Assembly (NCBI GenBank): GCA_944375745.1
Contig: CALWAV010000064.1
Coordinates: forward strand, 1 to 61,997
From: an uncultured Merdimonas sp.
GTDB lineage: Bacteria > Bacillota > Clostridia > Lachnospirales > Lachnospiraceae
Reading direction: 5' to 3'
Length of the DNA stretch: 61,997 nucleotides
Shown here: positions 42,343 through 49,757 of the stretch, in pieces
How positions within the stretch are numbered: position 1 is the first letter of the stretch
How the letters are laid out: the number at the start of each line of letters is the position of its first letter
Translations under genes and position numbers: made by a program
Notes under the pieces: model-generated
The model's database searches: none
The model's input: the letters and a program-made list of their open reading frames with translations, nothing else
Told to the model about the DNA's origin: nothing

Positions 42343-42777
42343 ATGATGAAAAACAGATTTATTATATGCGGACTTACAGGCTGGTGTCTGGAAATCTTCT
42401 GGACCGGCCTCAAATCTCTTCAGCGGCGGCAGATGAAGCTGGAAGGCCATTCCTCCATCTGGATGTTTCCCATTTACGGGATGGCAGCCTTTCTGACGCC
42501 GGTCTCCAGACTGCTCCGAAAAAAATGTTTCTGGGTGCGCGGAGCCGTCTACACAGGAGCCATCTTTCTCGCAGAATATATCACCGGAAGCCTGCTGAAG
42601 CAGCGCGGCATGTGCCCCTGGGACTACAGCCGGGCGCGCTGGAACATTCAGGGCGTGATCCGGCTGGACTATGCGCCCGTATGGTTTCTGACGGGCCTTC
42701 TGTATGAGCGGATTCTGTACAGAAAGCCGGAAGCGCTGGAAACCGTTCCTGCCGCGGCGCAGAAAACGCAGAGCTGA
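42343..42777 (+). CDS. Putative ABC-transporter-permease-like membrane protein (CmpB/DUF1113-type)
   Basis: A 144-aa integral membrane protein with about four hydrophobic stretches. Hallmarks are GLTGWCLEIFWTGL, LEGHSSIWMFPIYGMAAFL, EYITGSLLK, CPWDYSRARWNIQGVIRLDYAPVWF (listed here as CPWDYSR and LDYAPVWF blocks) and LLYERIL. The W-DYS and N-x-x-G pattern is typical of this Clostridia-wide family, annotated as permease without functional proof. The ATG at 42343 has no convincing ribosome-binding site. The stop codon lies in the loop of its terminator. Confidence 0.8.
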   Translation: MMKNRFIICGLTGWCLEIFWTGLKSLQRRQMKLEGHSSIWMFPIYGMAAFLTPVSRLLRKKCFWVRGAVYTGAIFLAEYITGSLLKQRGMCPWDYSRARWNIQGVIRLDYAPVWFLTGLLYERILYRKPEALETVPAAAQKTQS

Positions 42778-42812
42778 TGCTGACGCCCGCTCTGCGTTTT
42801 CTGCTATTTTAC
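42759..42812 (+). terminator. Terminator enclosing the stop codon of the CmpB-like gene
   Basis: GCAGAAAACGCAGAGC (42759-42774) pairs perfectly over 16 bp with GCTCTGCGTTTTCTGC (42789-42804), followed by TATTTTA. The TGA stop (42775-42777) is the first codon of the loop, so the 5' arm is coding sequence. Confidence 0.82.
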
Positions 42813-42981
42813 CACAAAATCTTCTGAACTTCATTTCTTTTTAAGATTTTGGACACAAAACTTTTAAATATTTCCCTGCTGTTTTCTGATATACTAATGT
42901 TGAAATACCGAAAATATTTATAATGGCGGAACAGAACCTGGCTGTCCTTCCGCCTGCCAGATACAGAAACGGGGGATTAAA

Positions 42982-43680
42982 ATGACAGAAGCAAGGATTT
43001 TGGTAGTAGACGATGAACAGGAAATTGCCGATTTGATCGAGCTCTATCTGACCAATGAAGCTTATGAAGTGTATAAATTTTACAATGGAACAGATGCCCT
43101 GAAATGGCTGGAGACAGAGACGCCGGATCTGGCTGTGCTGGATGTGATGCTGCCCGATATGAGCGGCTTTACCATCTGCCAGAAAATCCGGGAGACGCAG
43201 AATTTCCCGATTATCATGCTGACCGCCAAGGATGAGGAGATCGACAAAATCACCGGACTGACCCTGGGCGCAGACGATTACATGACCAAGCCCTTCCGGC
43301 CTCTGGAGCTTATCGCCCGTGTCAAGGCTCAGCTGCGGCGTTTTACCAAATACAATACTGCCGCCAAGGAGGAGGACCCGGACTGCATTACCATCTCCGG
43401 CCTCATGATCAACAAACGGGATCATACCTGCACTCTGGATGAGAAACCTCTGTCCCTGACGCCTACCGAATTTTCCATTCTCTGGAGTCTCTGCAAAAAC
43501 CGGGGCGAAGTGGTAAGCTCTGACCGTTTGTTCTTTGATGTCTGGGGCGAAAAATATTACAGCAGCAATAACAACACCATCATGGTACACATCCGGCATC
43601 TGCGGGAAAAAATGCATGATTCCAGCGAGAAGCCCAAATATATCAAGACTGTATGGGGAGTGGGATATAAAATTGAGTAA
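42982..43680 (+). CDS. vanR: VanR-type response regulator
   Basis: A 232-aa OmpR-family regulator: acidic pocket VVDDEQE, phosphoacceptor in LAVLDVMLPDMSG, LTAKDEE, MTKPFRPLEL and a C-terminal winged helix (LTPTEFSILWSL, NNTIMVHIRHLREKM, VWGVGYKIE). Position directly before vanS and a vanG-vanXY-vanT set identifies it as the regulator of glycopeptide resistance. GGGGGA precedes the ATG. When phosphorylated it should bind the promoter upstream of vanG, where GTCAC repeats are visible. Confidence 0.94.
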   Translation: MTEARILVVDDEQEIADLIELYLTNEAYEVYKFYNGTDALKWLETETPDLAVLDVMLPDMSGFTICQKIRETQNFPIIMLTAKDEEIDKITGLTLGADDYMTKPFRPLELIARVKAQLRRFTKYNTAAKEEDPDCITISGLMINKRDHTCTLDEKPLSLTPTEFSILWSLCKNRGEVVSSDRLFFDVWGEKYYSSNNNTIMVHIRHLREKMHDSSEKPKYIKTVWGVGYKIE

Positions 43681-44914
43681 AAGAAACATAAGAAAAAGCA
43701 GTTATGTACTGTTTGAGCGGAAAATGACGCGGAAAATGCTGTCTCTGGTCCTGATTTCCATCGGGGCTGTCTTTCTTCTGCGTGAGCTGATCCGCGGCCG
43801 TTTTGGAGACGCGGTGGTTGCTTTTCTGACCAGAGTTTTCCATCTGGAATATTCTGACGCTCTCTATATCTATGAGGCCACTTTCCGGAACAACCTGAAC
43901 ACCATCATTGCCGCTTCCATTATTATCGCTCTGATCATTGTATTTCGTTTTTCCCTGCGCTGGGTGACTGAATATTTCGATGAAATATCTGCCGGCTGCG
44001 ATGCCCTTCTGGATGAGAAGACAGAGCTCATCACCCTGTCTCCTGAAATGGGGTTTCTGGAGCTGAAGCTGAACGAATCCAAGACCATCCTGGAAAAACG
44101 GGAACGTGACGCCCGCCAGGCCGAGCAGCGCAAAAACGACCTGGTAGTCTATCTGGCTCACGATATCCGGACACCTCTGACCTCGGTCATCGGCTACCTG
44201 GAACTTCTGAAGGAAGCGCCGGATCTGCCCCTGGAGCAGCGGGCAAAATACGTGTCCATCACCCTGGATAAGGCCTGCCGTCTGGAACAGCTGATCAACG
44301 AGTTCTTCGAAATCACCCGTTTCAACCTGCAGTCCATTCCTCTGAACCGGGAAAACATTCGGCTTTCCTACATGCTGATGCAGATGGCTGAAGAGTTCTA
44401 TCCCATTCTGACACCCGGAGGAAAATCCGTACATCTGGATGTGCCGGAGGATCTGATGCTTCCCGGAGATCCCGACAAGCTGGCCCGCGTCTTCAACAAT
44501 ATTCTCAAAAATGCGGCCGCCTACAGCTACCCGGATACTGTTATTGAAATCCGTGCCCGCCAGGAAGACAATATGGTGCGCATCACCTTTACCAACCAGG
44601 GACCGCAGATCCCTCCTTCCCAGCTGGATGCTATTTTTGAAAAGTTCTACCGGCTTGACAGCGCCCGCTCCTCCTCCACCGGAGGCGCAGGACTCGGCCT
44701 TGCCATCGCAAAGGAAATCGTCACTGCCCATGGCGGCTCGATTTCCGCCAGAAGCGGGGAAGAAGGCACCGTATTTACCATCGCTCTCCCTGCTTTCTGG
44801 AAATCAAAGGCAGAAGCCTCTGCACCATCCGATTTCTCTGATGCTTCTGGGTCTTCTCCGGACTCTGTGCAGGCAGAGAAACCGGATTCAAAAGAGCGCA
44901 GGATTTCGAAATAA
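43673..44914 (+). CDS. vanS: VanS-type sensor histidine kinase
   Basis: A 413-aa membrane kinase with membrane segments near residues 25-40 (LVLISIGAVFLLREL) and 80-100 (IIAASIIIALIIVFRF). The phosphoacceptor region is VVYLAHDIRTPLTSVIGYLE; the ATPase has NILKNAAAYS, a modified G1 (FTNQGPQIPP in place of DxGxG), F-box EKFYR and G2 GAGLGLAIAK. The TTG at 43673 is the likely start: it overlaps the vanR stop by 8 bp (TTGAGTAA), giving coupled translation; longer readings run inside vanR. The Ser/Asp-rich tail is variable. It senses glycopeptide or its effect on the wall. Confidence 0.92.
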   Translation: MSKRNIRKSSYVLFERKMTRKMLSLVLISIGAVFLLRELIRGRFGDAVVAFLTRVFHLEYSDALYIYEATFRNNLNTIIAASIIIALIIVFRFSLRWVTEYFDEISAGCDALLDEKTELITLSPEMGFLELKLNESKTILEKRERDARQAEQRKNDLVVYLAHDIRTPLTSVIGYLELLKEAPDLPLEQRAKYVSITLDKACRLEQLINEFFEITRFNLQSIPLNRENIRLSYMLMQMAEEFYPILTPGGKSVHLDVPEDLMLPGDPDKLARVFNNILKNAAAYSYPDTVIEIRARQEDNMVRITFTNQGPQIPPSQLDAIFEKFYRLDSARSSSTGGAGLGLAIAKEIVTAHGGSISARSGEEGTVFTIALPAFWKSKAEASAPSDFSDASGSSPDSVQAEKPDSKERRISK

Positions 44915-45028
44915 CTAAATATATCGCAAGGATTTCTTAAGGCTCTCATCACGGAATCTATAGATTTCCTTTCTTCTGACCCGCTACAATAAAAGCATCG
45001 GGCAGCGGTTACCCGCTGTGCCCGGCGG

Positions 45029-45082
45029 ATGACAGATCTGTCACACAAAAGTCACGAGCCTGTCACGGAAAGATCCTATACT
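45029..45082 (+). promoter_or_regulatory. vanG promoter with GTCAC direct repeats (probable VanR box)
   Basis: Three direct repeats GTCACA (45040), GTCACG (45051) and GTCACG (45062) are spaced exactly 11 bp apart; a weaker ATGACA lies one further 11-bp step upstream at 45029. The -10 box TATACT is at 45077-45082, so the last repeats cover the -35 region, which has no TTGACA. Tandem repeats at one-helix-turn spacing in place of a -35 box is the classical architecture for PhoB/OmpR-family activators. Confidence 0.72.
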
Positions 45083-45162
45083 GAAATTGTGATAAATAGG
45101 ATCTGGCGGAACGATACTACCATACCGGCGTGCCGGTATTCAGAAGAAAGGAAATCTTTATT

Positions 45163-46227
45163 ATGGAAATGAACATATCAAAAAATAAAACCGTGATCGC
45201 AATTCTTTTCGGCGGCTGCTCCACGGAATACGAAGTCTCCCTGCAGTCTGCCTATTCTGTTATCACCCATTTAAATCAGGAAAAATATGAAACACATCTT
45301 GTGGGAATCACACGGGAGGGCACCTGGCTCTGCTACGAAGGCGACATCGATCGGATTCCTGCTGATACCTGGGCTTCCGCTGACTGTCTCCCCGCCATGC
45401 TTTCGCCCAACCGCACTGACCATGGCCTGCTGATTATGCGCAGCGGCGGACTGGAGCTTATCCGCCTGGACGCCGTATTTCCGGTGCTTCACGGGAAAAA
45501 CGGAGAAGACGGAACCGTACAAGGCCTGTGCGAACTTGCGGGCCTTCCTGTGGTGGGCTGCGGCATGAAAGCCTCCGTTCTGGGCATGGACAAGCATCTG
45601 GCCCATACCCTGGTGAATCTGGACGGCATCGAGGTGCCGAATTCTGTGCTGTTCCGCAGAATGCCCACGGAGACAGAGCAGTTTTCCATGACCGAGCACC
45701 TTCATTATCCTCTGTTTGTCAAACCGGTAAAGGCCGGCTCTTCCTTTGGAATCACCCGCATCGAGACACCGGGAGAACTGGAAGCGGCGGTCACTCTGGC
45801 CTTTTCCCATGATGACTCCGTCCTGGTGGAAGAAGCCATTCCCGGATTTGAGGTGGGCTGCGCCGTCCTTGGAAACAGCAGCCTGATTCTGGGAGAAGTG
45901 GACGAAATCGAGCTGTCTGACGGCTTCTTTGATTATACGGAAAAATATACCCTGAAGACTTCCAAAATCCACTGCCCTGCACGCATCGATACAGAGACTG
46001 CCGAACGCATCCGTGAGACAGCCGCCCGCATTTACCGGATCCTGTCCTGCAAAGGCTTCGCCCGGGTGGACATGTTCCTGACTCCTGACAAACGAATCGT
46101 GTTCAATGAAGTAAATACCATTCCTGGCTTCACCACACACAGCCGGTATCCCAGCATGCTGAAAGCCATCGGCATGACTTTCGATGAGATCGTGGACGCC
46201 CTGATCCGTCTGGCGGTGGAGCCATGA
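45163..46227 (+). CDS. vanG: VanG-type D-alanine--D-serine ligase
   Basis: A 354-aa ATP-grasp ligase joining D-Ala to D-Ser for altered peptidoglycan precursors. Blocks: ILFGGCSTEYEVSLQSA, FPVLHGKNGEDGTVQG, MDKHLAHTLV, PLFVKPVKAGSSFGI, the omega-loop EKYTLKTSKIHCPARI and NEVNTIPGFTTHSRYP. The EKYTLKTSKIH loop is the form found in D-Ser-adding VanC/E/G-type ligases, not the D-Lac type. The start at 45163 has AAAGGAAA upstream. It overlaps vanXY by 4 bp. With vanXY and vanT it forms the resistance operon downstream of vanRS. Confidence 0.93.
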   Translation: MEMNISKNKTVIAILFGGCSTEYEVSLQSAYSVITHLNQEKYETHLVGITREGTWLCYEGDIDRIPADTWASADCLPAMLSPNRTDHGLLIMRSGGLELIRLDAVFPVLHGKNGEDGTVQGLCELAGLPVVGCGMKASVLGMDKHLAHTLVNLDGIEVPNSVLFRRMPTETEQFSMTEHLHYPLFVKPVKAGSSFGITRIETPGELEAAVTLAFSHDDSVLVEEAIPGFEVGCAVLGNSSLILGEVDEIELSDGFFDYTEKYTLKTSKIHCPARIDTETAERIRETAARIYRILSCKGFARVDMFLTPDKRIVFNEVNTIPGFTTHSRYPSMLKAIGMTFDEIVDALIRLAVEP

Positions 46228-46976
46228 AAACGCTCACACTGACCCGGCAGGAACTGAACCGGGGCAGCCTCATCCTGGTAAACGAGCGTTATCCTCTTCC
46301 TGAGAGTGTGGCTCCGGAAAGGCTGACGCCCTTCTTTGGCTCCGGCGTGCTCCTGGAACGGCGCACCGCCCTTGTTCTGGAAAATCTATTTACAGCTCTT
46401 GGCTGCGGAGCTTCTCTGATATCAGTCAGCGGCTACCGCACGCTGGAGGAACAGAAACAGATTTATGCGTCCTCACTGGCGGAAAACGGAGAAGCATTTA
46501 CCCGGAAATACGTAGCGCTGCCAGACTGCAGCGAACACCAGACCGGACTTGCCATCGATCTGGCCCTGAACCGGGAGCCTGTGGATTTTATCCGTCCCTG
46601 TTTCCCGGATGAGGGAATCTGTGCCCGCTTCCGGGAAAAGATGATTTCCTACGGATTTATCCAAAGATATCCGGAAGGAAAGGAAAACATCACCGGCATC
46701 GCGGCTGAGCCCTGGCATTTTCGCTATGTGGGCCTGCCCCACGCTGCCATTATGCAGCAGCACGGCTTCTGCCTGGAGGAATACATCGATTATCTTCACC
46801 TGTTTCCGGCGGACGGGCGCCACCTGGAAATCCGGATTCAGAACAAAAATTTTGAGATCTTTTATCAGAAAACAAATGAGTCCGATGGCTCTGTGACGCT
46901 GAGTCTGCCCTCCAGCCTGCCCTTTCAGGTATCCGGCACCAATACAGGCAGCTGCGTCGTCACCCTCTGGAGGTAG
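46224..46976 (+). CDS. vanXY: VanXY-type D,D-peptidase
   Basis: A 250-aa zinc peptidase of the VanY/VanX (MEROPS M15) family that removes D-Ala-D-Ala dipeptide and/or trims D-Ala from pentapeptide. Zinc and catalytic residues are visible: His105 and Asp112 in SEHQTGLAIDL, Glu162 and His165 in AEPWHFRYVG. The substrate-binding SGYRTLEEQ lies upstream. There is no signal peptide or membrane anchor, which fits cytosolic bifunctional VanXY of D-Ser operons rather than membrane VanY. It overlaps vanG by ATGA and ends with TAG, 2 bp before the next gene. Confidence 0.9.
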   Translation: MKTLTLTRQELNRGSLILVNERYPLPESVAPERLTPFFGSGVLLERRTALVLENLFTALGCGASLISVSGYRTLEEQKQIYASSLAENGEAFTRKYVALPDCSEHQTGLAIDLALNREPVDFIRPCFPDEGICARFREKMISYGFIQRYPEGKENITGIAAEPWHFRYVGLPHAAIMQQHGFCLEEYIDYLHLFPADGRHLEIRIQNKNFEIFYQKTNESDGSVTLSLPSSLPFQVSGTNTGSCVVTLWR

Positions 46977-46978
46977 CT

Positions 46979-48049
46979 ATGACAGGAAAAGACACGACGA
47001 CCGTAAAACGCATCTACCCTGCCATCAACAGCTTTAAGCTTCTGGCCGCCCTGTTCGTGATCATGATTCACACCTCGCCTCTGACCTCTGTAAGTCCGGA
47101 AGCAGACTATGTGCTGACACGAATCATCGCGCGCACCGCCGTACCATTTTTCTTTATGGTTACCGGCTTTTTTGTACTGCCAAAAGCGCTTAAGGATACC
47201 GGACGGGGACTGGGCTACTTAAGGCGCATCGGCCTGATTTATCTGGCTTCGATGGCGCTCTATTTTCCCGTCAACATTTATGCCGGACAATTCAAGGGCG
47301 CAGGCTTCGGCGGTATTCTGAAAATGATTCTTACAGACGGAACCTTTTACCATCTCTGGTATCTCCCTGCCCTGCTGCTGAGCTTTGTCCTGGTGTGGGC
47401 CGGGCTGAAATACCTGCCTTTGAAAATCGTCTTTCCCGCCGCCGTCCTTCTGTATCTGGCCGGTCTCCCCGGGGACAGCTACTACGGTTTTCTGCCGGAG
47501 GGTTCCGTTCTGCAAACTATTTATAACGGGATCTTTCATGTCTCCAGCTACACGCGGAACGGACTTTTCTATGCGCCGGTATTTCTGGTTCTGGGATATG
47601 TGATTTCTCTGCAGTACAGGGAAGAGGAGAACAAAGGACTGCTCCGAAGGCCGTCTTTTTCCCTGGCTGCTGCCGGCTTCGGCATCTGCTCCGCTTTCCT
47701 GCTGGCTGAAGGCATCCTGCTGAAAATACTGAATGTACAGCGCCATGACAGCATGTATCTGTTTCTTGTTCCGCTGATGTATTTTCTGTTCCGCCTGCTG
47801 CTGGACGGGAGAGGCCCGGATCCCATGAAACGGCTTCCCGGTGATCTGCCGCTGCTTATCTATGTGCTTCACCCCATGTTTCTGATCCTGGTCAGAGGCT
47901 TTGCAGGTGTCACCGGTCTGACGGTTTTTACCGAAAACAGCGTGGTTCATTTCCTGGCTGTAGCCGCTGCTTCCTTTGCGGGCTCCTGGATTCTCGCCCT
48001 GCTCTGGAATATGGTGAAGCCAAAGCTTAAAAATATTTTCAAGCATTAA
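46979..48049 (+). CDS. vanT: Membrane acyltransferase-3 protein, counterpart of the VanT N-terminal domain
   Basis: A 356-aa polytopic membrane protein with about ten hydrophobic segments and acyltransferase-3 features (INSFKLLAALFVIMIHTSPL, FFMVTGFFVLPKA, HLWYLPALLLSFVLVWAG, LPLLIYVLHPMFLILVRG). In characterised VanG and VanC operons the membrane serine-uptake-like domain is fused to the racemase in one VanT polypeptide. Here it is a separate gene ending 23 bp before the racemase gene, in another frame. It would bring in or provide L-Ser; this is inferred from VanT. Confidence 0.85.
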   Translation: MTGKDTTTVKRIYPAINSFKLLAALFVIMIHTSPLTSVSPEADYVLTRIIARTAVPFFFMVTGFFVLPKALKDTGRGLGYLRRIGLIYLASMALYFPVNIYAGQFKGAGFGGILKMILTDGTFYHLWYLPALLLSFVLVWAGLKYLPLKIVFPAAVLLYLAGLPGDSYYGFLPEGSVLQTIYNGIFHVSSYTRNGLFYAPVFLVLGYVISLQYREEENKGLLRRPSFSLAAAGFGICSAFLLAEGILLKILNVQRHDSMYLFLVPLMYFLFRLLLDGRGPDPMKRLPGDLPLLIYVLHPMFLILVRGFAGVTGLTVFTENSVVHFLAVAAASFAGSWILALLWNMVKPKLKNIFKH

Positions 48050-48072
48050 AACATTTTTCAGGAGGGGATACT

Positions 48073-49224
48073 ATGATTACCAAAATCAGCTCAGACGCCA
48101 TGATTTTCCGGCTGATGCCGGAACGCCGCGCCTGGAAGGAACTGAACTATGAAAATCTGAAATGGAACGTGGAAAAGCTTCAGGCTCTTCTTCCGGAAGG
48201 CTGCGCCTTTATGGCTGTGGTCAAGGCCGACGCCTATGGCCACGGGGCTGTGCCTGTCTCCTCTTATCTGAACCGGATCGGCGTGCGCGCCTTCGCTGTG
48301 GCTACCCTCCGGGAGGGCATTCAGCTTCGAAAAGCCGGCATTCAGGGGGAAATCCTGATCCTGGGCTATACTCCGCCCCAGGACGCTTATCTGCTCACGG
48401 CAAACGACCTGATTCAGACCGCCGCCGACTGCGCCCACGCCAGAGCGCTGAACGCGGCTGCTCCCTACCCGGTAAAGGTCCATCTGAAAATCGATACCGG
48501 CATGCACCGCCTCGGAGAGCGGGCAGAGCATATTGAAGCTCTGGCTTCGCTGTTTGCGCTTCCCCGTCTCCGAATCCTGGGTATGTACTCCCACCTGTGC
48601 GTAGCTGACAGCCAGGAGATTGACAATGTTCTTTTTACCCGGATACAGATCTCCTCGTTCCTGCGGACGGCCGAGCTTCTGCGTGAAAAGGGCTGTGATC
48701 CGGGAAAACTCCATCTGCAGAGCAGCTACGGAGTCTTAAATTATCCGGATCTGCCCATGGACTATGCCCGTTTCGGCATTGCCATGTATGGAGTCTTAAG
48801 CAGCCCCGATTCGGCTCTTCTGGATCGGGTTCCTCTGCGTCCTGTACTCTCCCTTCACGCCCGGATCGCCACGGTCCGTGATCTGAAGCCCGGGGAAACC
48901 GTCAGCTACGGGCGCCATTTCCGGGCAGAATCCCCCATGCGGACAGCCACTGTCACCATCGGCTACGCAGACGGCCTGCCCCGGAGTCTTTCCGGTACAG
49001 AACTGCCTGTGCTGGTACGGGGCCGGAGAACACACGTAATCGGAAATATCTGCATGGACCAGCTTGTCATCGATATAACCCATATCCCGGACGCCCGCCC
49101 CGGCGACATTGTCACCTTCCTTGGAGCAGACGGACACCAAACTCTGCGGGCAGAGGAAATGGCTGAAAAAGCCGGCACCATCACAAATGAACTGCTCTGC
49201 CGCCTGCATCTTCGGGAGGAATGA
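48073..49224 (+). CDS. vanT: Serine/alanine racemase, counterpart of the VanT C-terminal domain
   Basis: A 383-aa fold-type III PLP racemase expected to convert L-Ser to D-Ser for VanG. The PLP Lys51 is in FMAVVKADAYGHG; other blocks are LKIDTGMHRLG, GMYSHLCVAD, YARFGIAMYGVL, GETVSYGRHF, TIGYADGLPR and GNICMDQLVID. Near the C-terminus the segment TITNELLCRL has Asn372 where alanine racemases have the active-site Tyr (x-Y-E). Asn at this position is reported for VanT-type serine racemases, supporting the D-Ser role over a housekeeping Alr. AGGAGGGG precedes the ATG, so it is independently translated. Confidence 0.9.
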   Translation: MITKISSDAMIFRLMPERRAWKELNYENLKWNVEKLQALLPEGCAFMAVVKADAYGHGAVPVSSYLNRIGVRAFAVATLREGIQLRKAGIQGEILILGYTPPQDAYLLTANDLIQTAADCAHARALNAAAPYPVKVHLKIDTGMHRLGERAEHIEALASLFALPRLRILGMYSHLCVADSQEIDNVLFTRIQISSFLRTAELLREKGCDPGKLHLQSSYGVLNYPDLPMDYARFGIAMYGVLSSPDSALLDRVPLRPVLSLHARIATVRDLKPGETVSYGRHFRAESPMRTATVTIGYADGLPRSLSGTELPVLVRGRRTHVIGNICMDQLVIDITHIPDARPGDIVTFLGADGHQTLRAEEMAEKAGTITNELLCRLHLREE

Positions 49225-49238
49225 CAGTTCAGACACCG

Positions 49239-49294
49239 TACAGGCACAATACAGGCCACAGTACAGGCAAAATACAGACAGAGTACAGGCAGAG
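49239..49294 (+). repeat. Five tandem 11-12-bp repeats after the van operon
   Basis: Five consecutive units begin with TACAGGC or TACAGAC at 49239, 49250, 49262, 49273 and 49284, followed by CA/AA/AG-type ends. They start 15 bp after the racemase stop and stop before the operon terminator. The pitch is close to one helical turn. Confidence 0.75.
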
Positions 49295-49310
49295 CAAAAG
49301 CATAGGCAAA

Positions 49311-49362
49311 AAGAAGAACCGGAAGGACATTTTTTATTTCCATGTACCTTCCGGCTCTTCTT
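49311..49362. terminator. Bidirectional terminator between the van operon and the XRE gene
   Basis: AAGAAGAACCGGAAGG (49311-49326) pairs with CCTTCCGGCTCTTCTT (49347-49362) over 16 positions with one mismatch. The minus-strand exit has TTCTTCTTTTTG; the plus-strand T-tract is weaker. Confidence 0.8.
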
Positions 49363-49412
49363 ATGTCTGCTCAGTCTCTGCGCCTGATTTCGGATGGTTT
49401 CTCAGTTCCCCG

Positions 49413-49754
49413 CTATTCAGACAAATAGACTCTCAGAAGCTCCATCGCTTTCTTCCGCTTCTTCTCATCGCAGTTTCCCAGATAAAAAAGAATGCTTTTG
49501 GAATCCTCCGGCAGCTCCTGTTTTTCCTGTTCTCCAAAGATCATATAATCCAGCGTAATGCCAAGGCATTCCGCTATTCCTATCATAGTATCCAGAGACA
49601 TTCCGCAGTAGCCGCGTTCTATATCCGCATAGTATTTTTCCGCCTTTCCGATCCGTTCCGCCATCCTCTGCCGGGAAAGACCCAGCCTTTCCCGGCAGCT
49701 GCGGATGCGGGCACCGGCCGCGGCTCTGTTGTACAGTTGTTTGCTCTGCCGCAT
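49413..49754 (-). CDS. XRE-family transcriptional regulator
   Basis: A 113-aa protein with an N-terminal Cro/C1-type helix-turn-helix: IRSCRERLGLSRQRMAERIG, then AEKYYADIERGYCGMS and IGIAECLGITLDYMIFG. The C-terminal part (ILFYLGNCDEKKRKKAMELL) is short. The ATG lies 3 bp after the stop of the large surface-protein gene with only a weak purine-rich site, so it is probably translated from the same mRNA by coupling. It could regulate the surface protein or the recombinase operon; that is inference. Confidence 0.85.
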   Translation of the reverse strand: MRQSKQLYNRAAAGARIRSCRERLGLSRQRMAERIGKAEKYYADIERGYCGMSLDTMIGIAECLGITLDYMIFGEQEKQELPEDSKSILFYLGNCDEKKRKKAMELLRVYLSE

Positions 49755-49757
49755 ATT

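Noticed and set aside
45163-46227. Housekeeping D-Ala-D-Ala ligase instead of VanG
   Set aside because: The EKYTLKTSKIH omega-loop and the surrounding vanRS, vanXY and serine racemase genes support the D-Ala-D-Ser type.
49239-49294. CRISPR array
   Set aside because: The units are only 11-12 bp and contiguous, with no unique spacers and no cas genes nearby; I saw no CRISPR array anywhere in the window.
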